NCBI GenBank assembly: GCA_003955985.1
Contig: CP033784.1
Location: 496,001-560,000, forward strand
Length of the DNA: 64,000 bases
Direction of reading: 5' to 3'
Source: Corynebacterium jeikeium
GTDB lineage: Bacteria > Actinomycetota > Actinomycetes > Mycobacteriales > Mycobacteriaceae
Both the position numbers and the translations under genes were made by a program. Numbering within the stretch: position 1 is the first letter of the stretch; each line of letters begins with the position of its first letter. Positions 27,512 to 34,933 of this stretch are shown in pieces. The notes beneath the pieces were generated by a model. That model searched no databases. It had not been told where the DNA came from and saw only the letters and a program-made list of their open reading frames with translations.

Positions 27512-27847
27512 GTGTCCGCACGTTTTACTGGAGGCAGTGGCGGAGGCTTGCTGCACTTTTCGGAAGATGCAGTGACAGCGGCTGCCCGAGAGATCGAGCA
27601 GCGCGGCCGTGAAGGCCATGAGCGGTGGGGAAGCGCTCCTGATATTTCCGCAGCAGATTGTGGCCAGGGTTTTGCCGCCCAGGGGCGCCGTCTGCAGCAG
27701 GCGGCAGCGAGGCTGCGTGAGCACGGGCAATCGATGTACGCGGGACTTGGCAATCATGCTCCGGCAGTGCGGGAACAGTGGCGTGTCTTTGCAGGCTGTG
27801 ACAGCGCCGGGAGCGCCGACCTCGGTGGAATTGAGGTAGTGGACTGA
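27512..27847 (+). CDS. Small helical protein, candidate type VII secretion target (EspC/WXG100-like)
   Basis: A 111-residue protein with a Gly-rich start. A helix (about residues 16-40) leads to a turn containing W39-G40. A second long helix (about 54-92) and a short disordered tail follow. Size and helical-hairpin layout resemble the WXG100 and EspC-type (DUF2580) type VII targets. The tail begins with F93-A-G-C-D97, an F-x3-D like the F84-x3-E88 of EsxB. Two Cys are unusual for this class. The GTG start has GGGGAAGGGGATTTTTC upstream, nearly the same as the eccC start region. The stop overlaps the next start by one base. A chaperone or adaptor for the next protein is an alternative. Confidence 0.55.
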   Translation: MSARFTGGSGGGLLHFSEDAVTAAAREIEQRGREGHERWGSAPDISAADCGQGFAAQGRRLQQAAARLREHGQSMYAGLGNHAPAVREQWRVFAGCDSAGSADLGGIEVVD

Positions 27848-29160
27848 TGCCATGGGTTGCTCGAATTCTTCCGATATTGGTGCGTGTTATTGGCCGTGGA
27901 AGCCGTATTGGAGCCAAGCGCGGGGTTGGCGGCATCGGCAAGAATCTGCCCAAAGTCTTGGATAAGGTGCGACGCGCTGACGGCTGGAAGGGCAGCGCCC
28001 TGTCCAAGTTCTCTAACTCCGTGGGGTTGATAGCCTCCGCGATAACTATTGCTATGGCTTTCGATTGGGGCGGTTTGAAAGGCGATGCCGCCGACGCCGC
28101 CAAGGAGCGCTGCGATAAAGCTGCGCAGGACTGTGCGAATCAGGATGAGCAGTCCGCCAATGGCGCGCAGAGCGTCGGCGAGTGCGGCAAGAAAGTCGAC
28201 GAGGTCCTTGAGGATTGCGAGAAGCAGGCCGAAGATATGGCTGAGCAAACCGACGGCATCCTCTCTCAGTGCGAAGCGCTTGTCGACGATCCGGAGGTCG
28301 GCGCCGAAGCCGCACAAGTGGCCCAGCAGGTGTGTAACAGTCTCGTCGACTCCACTGGTCAGCTCTACGATGCGCGTAATAGTTGCATCGAGCAGTGTCT
28401 TGAGCAGGCAGCGTGTGACACTGAGGCCGCGGTGGTCGCCACCCCGCCGCAGCCTCCTACTGTTCCAGCCAGTTCGGGTGCTACCTCGGCGGCCTGTGCA
28501 GAGGTGGCTGAGTCTGGGAGTGGCGAAGGAGCTACTGTAACCGGTGGCAACGGTGCTACCGCTGGTGGAATTGGGGTCGTTGCCAACGTTGATATTGGGA
28601 TAGAGGCAGGCGTTGCTGCTGGAATATCCGTTGGAGGTGCCATTGGCGCTGCCGGGGCGGCCAGTATCGCTGGAATTGCGGGAGCTGTCGGGGTTGCAGG
28701 CAGTGTCGCGTCCTCACTGCTCAACTTAGACATGTGCACGGAGACGGAAGAGCCAGTGTGCGAACAGGCACCTGCGCCAGCACCAGCACCAGCACCAGCT
28801 CCTGCGCCGGAGGACTGTGTGCCGGAACCCGAACCAGAACCCAAGCCCGAACCTGAACCCAAGCCCGAACCTGAACCCAAGCCCGAACCTGAACCCGAGC
28901 CCGAACCTGAAAATGTTCCTGAACCGCCTCCTCCAGCTGAGAAACTAAAGCACTTGGGAATCGAGCTGCCACAGGAGACGCAAGCAGAACAGCGAGCGGA
29001 ACCGCAGCCAGAACCACAAGCAGAGCCGCAGCCAGCACCAGCCCAGGATTCGGCAGCATCAGTGCAGGAATCTGCTTCAGCTGTGCCCGAGCCCCCTGAG
29101 CAGCCCAACGCCCAGGAGCTTGTGGGCGCGGTCAATTCGCCAACGGCAGGTGAGTGGTAA
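27847..29160 (+). CDS. Ala/Cys-rich protein with glycine-rich hydrophobic segment and Pro-Glu/Lys repeat, unknown function
   Basis: I do not recognise this 437-residue protein. In order it has a basic amphipathic start (1-50) and a hydrophobic stretch (about 58-75). An acidic helical region with regularly spaced cysteines runs from 80 to 195. A Gly/Ala-rich hydrophobic segment of about 55 residues resembles a glycine zipper (240-295). Ala-Pro repeats and a PEPEPK-type repeat (about 310-355) precede a Gln/Glu/Ala-rich tail. I count 13 cysteines, which suggests disulfides outside the cytoplasm. There is no classical signal peptide. ATG at 27847 overlaps the previous stop (TGATG) and the stop overlaps the next start (TAATG). 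I infer a type VII-exported effector or surface protein. Confidence 0.6.
   Translation: MPWVARILPILVRVIGRGSRIGAKRGVGGIGKNLPKVLDKVRRADGWKGSALSKFSNSVGLIASAITIAMAFDWGGLKGDAADAAKERCDKAAQDCANQDEQSANGAQSVGECGKKVDEVLEDCEKQAEDMAEQTDGILSQCEALVDDPEVGAEAAQVAQQVCNSLVDSTGQLYDARNSCIEQCLEQAACDTEAAVVATPPQPPTVPASSGATSAACAEVAESGSGEGATVTGGNGATAGGIGVVANVDIGIEAGVAAGISVGGAIGAAGAASIAGIAGAVGVAGSVASSLLNLDMCTETEEPVCEQAPAPAPAPAPAPAPEDCVPEPEPEPKPEPEPKPEPEPKPEPEPEPEPENVPEPPPPAEKLKHLGIELPQETQAEQRAEPQPEPQAEPQPAPAQDSAASVQESASAVPEPPEQPNAQELVGAVNSPTAGEW
28837..28908 (+). repeat. Four tandem copies of an 18-base unit
   Basis: The unit GAACCCAAGCCCGAACCT is repeated at 28837, 28855 and 28873, and once more at 28891 with one change (AAG to GAG). 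It encodes E-P-K-P-E-P in frame. The identical synonymous codons point to recent expansion by slippage or unequal exchange, so the copy number probably differs between strains. Confidence 0.9.
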
Positions 29161-29441
29161 TGGGGAGTAAGCATGCCGCGAAATATGACCGGATTGGGCA
29201 GGCCTATTACGACGCTGCTGCAATGACTAGGCAGGAGTTCGATACGGCGGTACAGAGGGCACAGAAAGAATTGCAGGGTTTGGAGGAGCGTCGTAAAGCA
29301 CGCGAAATTAAGGAGAGGGAGGTGGCGGCGGGCGTCGAAAAGCAACAAAAAACCGCCCGACCGAAGGGAACCGTTACGCGGTTGTTCGGGCGGGCGGGGA
29401 AAGGGACGCCGACGGTGAAGTCGATTCGGGGCGTGTCCTGA
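29160..29441 (+). CDS. Small coiled-coil basic protein, third gene of the unassigned operon
   Basis: A 93-residue hydrophilic protein: a charged helix with coiled-coil character (about residues 20-62), then a basic tail. ATG at 29160 overlaps the preceding stop (TAATG), so it is translated with the 437-residue protein; the in-frame GTG at 29154 would lie inside that gene. The tail (about residues 65-78) is encoded by the stem-loop that serves as terminator for the gene on the opposite strand, so this part may be fixed by RNA structure rather than protein function. I recognise no family. An immunity or chaperone role for the operon is conceivable but unsupported. Confidence 0.55.
   Translation: MGSKHAAKYDRIGQAYYDAAAMTRQEFDTAVQRAQKELQGLEERRKAREIKEREVAAGVEKQQKTARPKGTVTRLFGRAGKGTPTVKSIRGVS
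29346..29393 (-). terminator. Intrinsic terminator of the hydrolase-like gene, inside the convergent coding region
   Basis: Read on the minus strand, CCGCCCGA pairs with TCGGGCGG, an inner stem AACCG/CGGTT strengthens it, and six T follow. It ends the gene at 29457-30308, yet lies within the last third of the small convergent gene. Confidence 0.8.
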
Positions 29442-29456
29442 AGCGTGGCCTAGTGA

Positions 29457-30308
29457 CTACTTGCCGGGAATCAGCGAGTGCTCCGGGTTTTCCGGCAGCT
29501 CCTTGATGAGCCACTCCATGTCGCGGTTAGTTGTGCCCTTGATAGTGGCGGTCGGGTCTGCGAAATCTGAGTACTTCTTGTCGTCACCGACCGTGGCCAG
29601 CAGGAAGCCTGTGAGTGCGGCGCGCGCGACCTCCTGGTACTTCACCTTGGAGGAAGAGAAGCCCGCTAGACGACGGAGAAGAGTTGTTTCCGAGAAGCTG
29701 CCCTGGTCAGCCTTGTCTACTTCGCGGTAAACGACATCGCCCTTCCACTGAACAGCCAGGCGAGCCGGGTTGCCGCGATCGAGCCACTGATCCTCGCCAG
29801 GGGCCAGGACGAGGCCCGGGGCCGAGACATTAGTTGCAGCGGCGCTGGAGGAAGGCGCGGTAGTTGCGGGGAAGACGCAGCCAACGCCGGAGATGAGGTC
29901 GTGACCAGCAGCGGCGAGGACGGCTACACCCGCGCCCATGCCGTGGCCGGCAACGCCGAGTTTCTTCGGGTGGACGACGACCTTGCCCTCTCCGAGGCGG
30001 ACACCAGCGAGAATCTGGAGCGCTGTCTCCAAATCGTTGGCGAGACCACGGTGGTCTGCCACGATGCCATTTTCGGTGTCCGGAGCAGCGACCGCGATGC
30101 CCCACGAAGCTAGGTGACGCAGCGTGGCGTGGTACTCCTCAATCGGTGTGCGCCAATCGTGTGCGAAGGCGATACCGGGGATGCCATTGCCCTCGGCAGG
30201 CGTGTAGACCTTTCCCGGCAGGCCAGTAAAAGCGAGATCACCGACCATGACGCGGTGCGGTCCACGCTTGGAAAGATTAGATGTCAGAGTCTTCAAGTTG
30301 TCAGCCAC
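29457..30308 (-). CDS. Alpha/beta-hydrolase-fold protein lacking the nucleophilic serine
   Basis: About 283 residues with the fold of dienelactone-hydrolase or cutinase-like proteins: PGIAFAHDW after strand 3, then VAAPDTENG, and the nucleophile-elbow region GVAGHGMGAG. In that elbow the usual G-x-S-x-G reads G-H-G-M-G, so the catalytic serine is replaced by glycine; the bases confirm this. It is therefore likely to be non-catalytic, perhaps a binding or regulatory protein. The GTG at 30308 begins the conserved part and has a TATAGT upstream that could drive a leaderless transcript; an ATG at 30335 would add nine residues. It is divergent from glmS and closed by the terminator at 29346-29393. 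Confidence 0.75.
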   Translation of the reverse strand: MADNLKTLTSNLSKRGPHRVMVGDLAFTGLPGKVYTPAEGNGIPGIAFAHDWRTPIEEYHATLRHLASWGIAVAAPDTENGIVADHRGLANDLETALQILAGVRLGEGKVVVHPKKLGVAGHGMGAGVAVLAAAGHDLISGVGCVFPATTAPSSSAAATNVSAPGLVLAPGEDQWLDRGNPARLAVQWKGDVVYREVDKADQGSFSETTLLRRLAGFSSSKVKYQEVARAALTGFLLATVGDDKKYSDFADPTATIKGTTNRDMEWLIKELPENPEHSLIPGK

Positions 30309-30419
30309 AGTGAATAGCTTAACTATAAGGTGCATACCTTTGCTGAAAAAGTGCCAGGATGAGCGAGAATGTCTATTTCGTTATGACGATTTTCCGCTTC
30401 GCGGGTTATTCTGTAGGGC

Positions 30420-32294
30420 ATGTGTGGAATCGTTGGATATGTGGGCCATCAGCCCGCCCTGGATATTGCTGTCGATGCGCTACGACGCATGGAATACCGT
30501 GGCTATGACTCCGCGGGTGTTGCCATTGTCGACGATCAGGGGCATATCACTGTAGAGAAGAAGGCCGGTAAACTCGCCAACCTCGAGGCTGCCCTTGATG
30601 CGGATGGGCGCGACAAAATCACTGGAACCACCGGAATTGGGCACACCCGCTGGGCTACCCACGGTCGCCCAATTGATGAGAATGCCCACCCACACCAGTC
30701 CTATGACGGCAAGGTGGCTATCGTCCACAACGGCATTATCGAGAACTTTGCTCCGCTACGTCAGGAGCTGGAGGATGCCGGCATTGAGCTGAAGTCCGAA
30801 ACCGACTCCGAGGTCGCCGCGCACATGCTCGCCCGTGCCCTGGACGGTTCCGACGGCGGATCTACCGCTGGTGATTTCGAGGCCTCTGCGCTGTCCGTGC
30901 TCAACCGCCTCGAGGGTGCTTTTACGCTGCTGTTTACTCATGCAGACCACCCGGATCGCATCATCGCTGCTCGTCGCTCCACTCCGCTGATTGTCGGTGT
31001 GGGCGAAAACGAAATGTTCCTCGGCTCCGATGTTGCGGCTTTCATCGCGCACACCCGCGAGGCCGTGGAGCTGGGCCAGGACAACGTCGTCATCATCACC
31101 GCAGATGATTACCGCATCCTGGATTTCGCCGGCAATGAGCAGCAGGGTCGACCATTCACCATCGACTGGGATCTCGCCGCAGCCGAAAAGGGTGGCTATG
31201 ACTCCTTCATGATGAAGGAAATCCACGAGCAGGCTGCCGCCGTCCGCGATACGTTGGCCGGTCACCTCGTTGACGGCCGCATCGTTCTCGACGAGTCTCG
31301 CCTGAGTGACCAAGATCTGCGTGACATCGAGAAGGTCTTCGTCGTCGCCTGTGGTACCGCATACCACTCTGGTTTGTTGGCCAAGTACGCCATTGAGCAC
31401 TGGGTTCGTATCCCGGTCGAGATTGAGGTCGCTTCCGAGTTCCGCTACCGCGATCCGGTGCTGGACCGCCAGACGCTGGTGGTCGCTATTTCGCAGTCGG
31501 GCGAGACTGCTGACACCCTTGAGGCCGTGCGACACGCAAAGAGCCAGGGCGCCCGCGTGCTGGCTGTCTGTAATACCAACGGTGCACAGATTCCGCGTGA
31601 GTCTGACGCCGTGCTCTACACGCACGCCGGCCCGGAGATTGGTGTTGCTGCAACTAAGTCGTTCCTGGCGCAGGTAGCCGCAAACTACCTGGTCGGATTG
31701 GCTCTTGCCCAGGCACGCGGCACTAAGTACCCGGATGAGGTCACTCGCGAGTTTGAAGAGCTGGAGACCATCCCGGCACTGATTGACAAGGTCGTCGCTA
31801 AGGGCGATGAGTTCATCGACATGGCCAAGGAAATCGGTGCTATTCCGACGATGCTCTTCCTCGGCCGTCACGTTGGTTTCCCAGTCGCACTTGAGGGTGC
31901 GCTGAAGCTCAAGGAGCTTGCCTACATTCACGCAGAGGGGTTCCCGGCAGGCGAGCTCAAGCATGGCCCAATTGCACTCATCGAGGATGATCTTCCGGTC
32001 GTCGTCGTAGTGCCATCGCCGAAGGGGCGCGCCGTGCTGCACTCCAAGATTGTCTCCAACATCCAGGAGATTCGAGCCCGAGGTGCCAAGACCATCGTGA
32101 TTGCCGAAGAAGGGGATCAGTCGGTGGTTCCTTTTGCGAACTACCTGATTGAAATCCCGGAGACGTCCACGCTGCTCCAGCCGCTGTTGTCTACGATTCC
32201 GATGCAGTTCCTGGCAGCTGAGATCGCTCGCCAGTGCGGTAACGAGGACATCGATAAGCCGCGCAACCTGGCTAAGTCAGTCACCGTCGAGTAG
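30420..32294 (+). CDS. glmS: Glutamine-fructose-6-phosphate aminotransferase (isomerizing)
   Basis: Makes glucosamine-6-phosphate from fructose-6-phosphate and glutamine, the entry to UDP-GlcNAc. Cys2 (MCGIVGYVG) is the glutaminase nucleophile. EYRGYDSAGVAI and GIGHTRWATHG belong to the N-terminal domain. The two SIS domains carry SQSGETADTLEA and the later ELKHGPIALI, and the end KSVTVE is typical. At 624 aa it has normal length. A TTATTCT element ends seven or so bases before the ATG and no ribosome-binding site is seen, so translation may be leaderless. The 3' end overlaps the convergent HNH gene by 18 bases. Confidence 0.97.
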   Translation: MCGIVGYVGHQPALDIAVDALRRMEYRGYDSAGVAIVDDQGHITVEKKAGKLANLEAALDADGRDKITGTTGIGHTRWATHGRPIDENAHPHQSYDGKVAIVHNGIIENFAPLRQELEDAGIELKSETDSEVAAHMLARALDGSDGGSTAGDFEASALSVLNRLEGAFTLLFTHADHPDRIIAARRSTPLIVGVGENEMFLGSDVAAFIAHTREAVELGQDNVVIITADDYRILDFAGNEQQGRPFTIDWDLAAAEKGGYDSFMMKEIHEQAAAVRDTLAGHLVDGRIVLDESRLSDQDLRDIEKVFVVACGTAYHSGLLAKYAIEHWVRIPVEIEVASEFRYRDPVLDRQTLVVAISQSGETADTLEAVRHAKSQGARVLAVCNTNGAQIPRESDAVLYTHAGPEIGVAATKSFLAQVAANYLVGLALAQARGTKYPDEVTREFEELETIPALIDKVVAKGDEFIDMAKEIGAIPTMLFLGRHVGFPVALEGALKLKELAYIHAEGFPAGELKHGPIALIEDDLPVVVVVPSPKGRAVLHSKIVSNIQEIRARGAKTIVIAEEGDQSVVPFANYLIEIPETSTLLQPLLSTIPMQFLAAEIARQCGNEDIDKPRNLAKSVTVE

Positions 32295-33629
32295 TTCGTC
32301 CTGCTTTCGTCGGTACTGCTCAATCTCCGCATCGAGTTCTTCATCCGTGAGGGACTCGATGCGTTTTTCTTCTTCCTCGGATAGGTCCCAGACCTCATCG
32401 GATACATGGCAAAATGACAACATCCAATCGAGGTTGCGTTTCTGAATCGTCTTCATCTTCCGTGTCACACGCTGATGAAAAGTTTGCTTGCCGACGTTCT
32501 TTAGCGGCCCAACCGGAACGCTAGTCGCGGTGTCCCCATTACGGGAAGTCCACACTTCTGTTCCGTCGGGGTATCTGTCGATATCCCAGCCCTCGTGCGT
32601 TTTTAGATTGTGGTGTCGGCGGCAGAGACAGTGCAGATTCTCCGTGTCAGTCGGCCCGCCCTGCTCGGGATTGTCGTGGTTGTACGGCTGAATATGGTCC
32701 AGGTCGCACTTGGCTGCCGGGACGTCGCAGCCGGGGAAGCGGCAGGTACCGTCACGCCCACGGACGCGAGCCACCTGGCTCTCAGTGGGGCGGTAACCAT
32801 CCACCTTGCTGTCGGCGGAGATACGGATGTGAGTTGCGCGAGCAAGCCATTCTTCGGTGGCTACCTCGCTCAACCAGCCGACGCCATCAATCCATGCTGG
32901 CCCACCACCGACCTCGCGGTAGACATTGATGACAATCTCGGCATTGGTCGAATTCTGTGCCAGCTGTAGTAGCGCTTCCGCCTGCGTGCACTGTTCACCG
33001 CGATTGATTGCTGTGTTGCGAATCCCCTGAATCCTGGCCATGAGCTCGGTCGCGCGGTCGTTTTCAAGGATTGCTGTGACCTTTTTGTGCTTGCCATCGC
33101 CCGTGTCGGCGAGTGCGACCGCTTCGCCTTCTGGAACCCGTTGGGTGCCGTCGTTGCGGGCGCAGTCGTTGTACTCAGAAACCAAGTCGCCGATTAGACG
33201 AGACAGCGTGTAGACACCAACCATTGCTTGTCGAGGTCGCGTCGGAGTGAGCATTTCCAAAAGATGGGGCTCTACCGTGTCGAACTGATCTGGTGACAGC
33301 CCGGCAACGCCATTGGCGATGGCGCGGAGATGGGCTAACGAGAAACAGAAGGTGGATTCGATGAGAGCCCGGACTTTTGGTAGGCGCTCGAACATCAGCG
33401 CAATTTCGCAGAGCGTAGAGCACTTGCCGCGGCTAAGACCGGTTCGAATGCTTATGCGGGCAAGATGGTGATTGACATCGACCTCCTCACCGGGAGCGCA
33501 GATATCGATCAGTTGAAGGTCTGCGGCGTTGATGGCACGGGCCGCGCTGCTAATGGGATCGTCGGATTGCTGGTTGGCCCATGAGGGCTTTTGACCTGGA
33601 GCTGGAAGTTCTGTGGGCGACGATGACAT
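32277..33629 (-). CDS. HNH endonuclease with DUF222 (13E12-type) domain
   Basis: A 450-residue protein of the actinobacterial 13E12 repeat family. The N-terminal 300 or so residues are the DUF222 region, ending in the motif DGYRPTESQVARVRGRD. The HNH nuclease domain follows, with CRFPGC, CDLDHIQPYNH and LCRRHHNLKTH containing the zinc cysteines and the catalytic histidines. Such genes occur in many copies in actinobacteria and behave as semi-mobile units; the target DNA is unknown. The ATG has AGGGGGA upstream. A near-perfect promoter lies about 150 bases upstream. It converges on glmS with an 18-base overlap. Confidence 0.9.
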   Translation of the reverse strand: MSSSPTELPAPGQKPSWANQQSDDPISSAARAINAADLQLIDICAPGEEVDVNHHLARISIRTGLSRGKCSTLCEIALMFERLPKVRALIESTFCFSLAHLRAIANGVAGLSPDQFDTVEPHLLEMLTPTRPRQAMVGVYTLSRLIGDLVSEYNDCARNDGTQRVPEGEAVALADTGDGKHKKVTAILENDRATELMARIQGIRNTAINRGEQCTQAEALLQLAQNSTNAEIVINVYREVGGGPAWIDGVGWLSEVATEEWLARATHIRISADSKVDGYRPTESQVARVRGRDGTCRFPGCDVPAAKCDLDHIQPYNHDNPEQGGPTDTENLHCLCRRHHNLKTHEGWDIDRYPDGTEVWTSRNGDTATSVPVGPLKNVGKQTFHQRVTRKMKTIQKRNLDWMLSFCHVSDEVWDLSEEEEKRIESLTDEELDAEIEQYRRKQDELLDGD

Positions 33630-33781
33630 TGGTTATCCCCCTGATTACTACGTGTCCGCCGGAGAATTGAAGATTGAGTTCTGTGTTGGAGAGAAGCATG
33701 GAGAGGCTGTGTCAACCAGTCCCGCCAACCCCTGTGCACCGGACAAAGAACTTTCGCTTACAAATTTTCCCTACAACCCAA

Positions 33782-33809
33782 ATCGTACACCTGTTTGAAA
33801 AACTGTCAA
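33782..33809 (-). promoter_or_regulatory. Vegetative-type promoter upstream of the HNH gene
   Basis: On the minus strand TTGACA (33804-33809) and TACGAT (33782-33787) are separated by 16 bases, a good match to a housekeeping sigma promoter. It would give a leader of about 145 bases before the HNH start. The rest of the 218-base gap to the lipase-like gene is AT-rich and holds nothing else I can name. Confidence 0.55.
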
Positions 33810-33847
33810 TAGAATTCTGGAAATATGTTCTAAAATTCTGTGCTGAA

Positions 33848-34909
33848 TTAGATCCGGCCCCTCCGCCCGAGCCTCCTCCGTCCGAGGCCCCTCGGCAGGG
33901 CGCCGTACAAAGGCAGGACTCGCTGTCGCGGATGATGCGGAACATCACCAGCTTCAGCGCCATCCAGTTCCTCCAAGAACTCGTGAATGCGTTCGAGCGT
34001 ATTGGGGGAGTAGAGCAGTGCGAGGTGATCAGACCAGTCGCCACCGCCAGTGGCATTGTTGACGTTCGTAATGTGGTGACCCTCTTGTTCGGGCAAAAAG
34101 GCGCCGGTCCACGGGCGAACCACGGTGTCGAAAGGGGTGCCGATATTCAGGTAGTGCGGACCACGTCGGGTAATGCCACGCGCTGCGCGGTTCAGAGTCG
34201 CAATGTAGTCAGAGTCCAGCAGCTGTTGAATGCAGGCACGGCCGACAAGGCGGTCGACGAGCTTGTGCATCGGTAGGCCGCATCGCTCAAGGGCACTGAG
34301 CCTTCGGCGCATGCCCCACGCAGTAGTGCCGCGATGGTTTCCCGCAAGCGAGATCACTGCCCGCACGGGGCTGTTGTCGGAGGCGTACTGCTCGGCTTCT
34401 TCTTCGTTGAGGCCATGGTTGAGGGCGTCGTCGTAAAGCGAATCGATGCTCGCGTTGGCGTAACTGCGACAGTGCAGACCGCCCTGGGAATGACCGATGA
34501 GGTCGATGCGGGGAAGGGAGAGTTGGGCTCGGAAGCGGTCGAGAAGGTCGGTGACTTCGGCGAGCGCATCGCTTAAATCGGTGGTGGCTTTGACGCTACG
34601 GAGACGGCTGACCAGCGCGGCGGGGTCGGAGCCGTAATCGAGTGAGAATACGGGGCGATTCCGGGCGAGGAACGGCCCCAACATGGCGAAGGAGTTGAAC
34701 GAGTTCATCCAGGTGCCGTGAACCAGGACAATTGGTATGCGACCGTTGTATCTGTCCAGGTCGGGAGTGATTTTGCCGTCGAGGATTTCGCGAACGTCCT
34801 GCACGCCGTGGGGGATCCATTCGGGATGACGCAACGAGCGCAGGTATGCCTGGGGAAAGGCGCGCAGTAGAGGGCCGAAAACTCGCGTGCTCGGGGAGTA
34901 GTCATCCAT
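33848..34909 (-). CDS. Triacylglycerol lipase-like alpha/beta hydrolase
   Basis: About 353 residues. After a 50-residue N-terminal part comes IPIVLVHGTWMNSFNSF (oxyanion-hole strand). The nucleophile elbow is GHSQGG, with Ser as nucleophile. Later Asp- and His-containing loops (TPFDTVV and WSDHLAL) complete the triad. The family is the EstA/lipase-2-like group; the substrate is probably a lipid ester, and no signal peptide is seen, so it may be cytosolic. ATG at 34909 is chosen over the longer frame because nnr starts 25 bases away on the other strand and a TACGAT lies just upstream of this start. The C-terminus ends in a short Arg/Gly-rich tail. Confidence 0.82.
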   Translation of the reverse strand: MDDYSPSTRVFGPLLRAFPQAYLRSLRHPEWIPHGVQDVREILDGKITPDLDRYNGRIPIVLVHGTWMNSFNSFAMLGPFLARNRPVFSLDYGSDPAALVSRLRSVKATTDLSDALAEVTDLLDRFRAQLSLPRIDLIGHSQGGLHCRSYANASIDSLYDDALNHGLNEEEAEQYASDNSPVRAVISLAGNHRGTTAWGMRRRLSALERCGLPMHKLVDRLVGRACIQQLLDSDYIATLNRAARGITRRGPHYLNIGTPFDTVVRPWTGAFLPEQEGHHITNVNNATGGGDWSDHLALLYSPNTLERIHEFLEELDGAEAGDVPHHPRQRVLPLYGALPRGLGRRRLGRRGRI

Positions 34910-34933
34910 AGGGGCTAATCGTAGGCTGGGTTT

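Noticed and set aside
28837..28908. TonB-like protein suggested by the Pro-Glu/Lys repeat
   Set aside because: There is no TonB C-terminal domain or ExbBD neighbours, and the organism has no Gram-negative outer membrane.
28771..28910. Short tandem repeats considered as a CRISPR array
   Set aside because: No spacers; the repeats are contiguous, in frame and encode a Pro-Glu/Lys stretch.
30756..32042. A 428-residue frame antisense to glmS
   Set aside because: Shadow of glmS, with no independent support.
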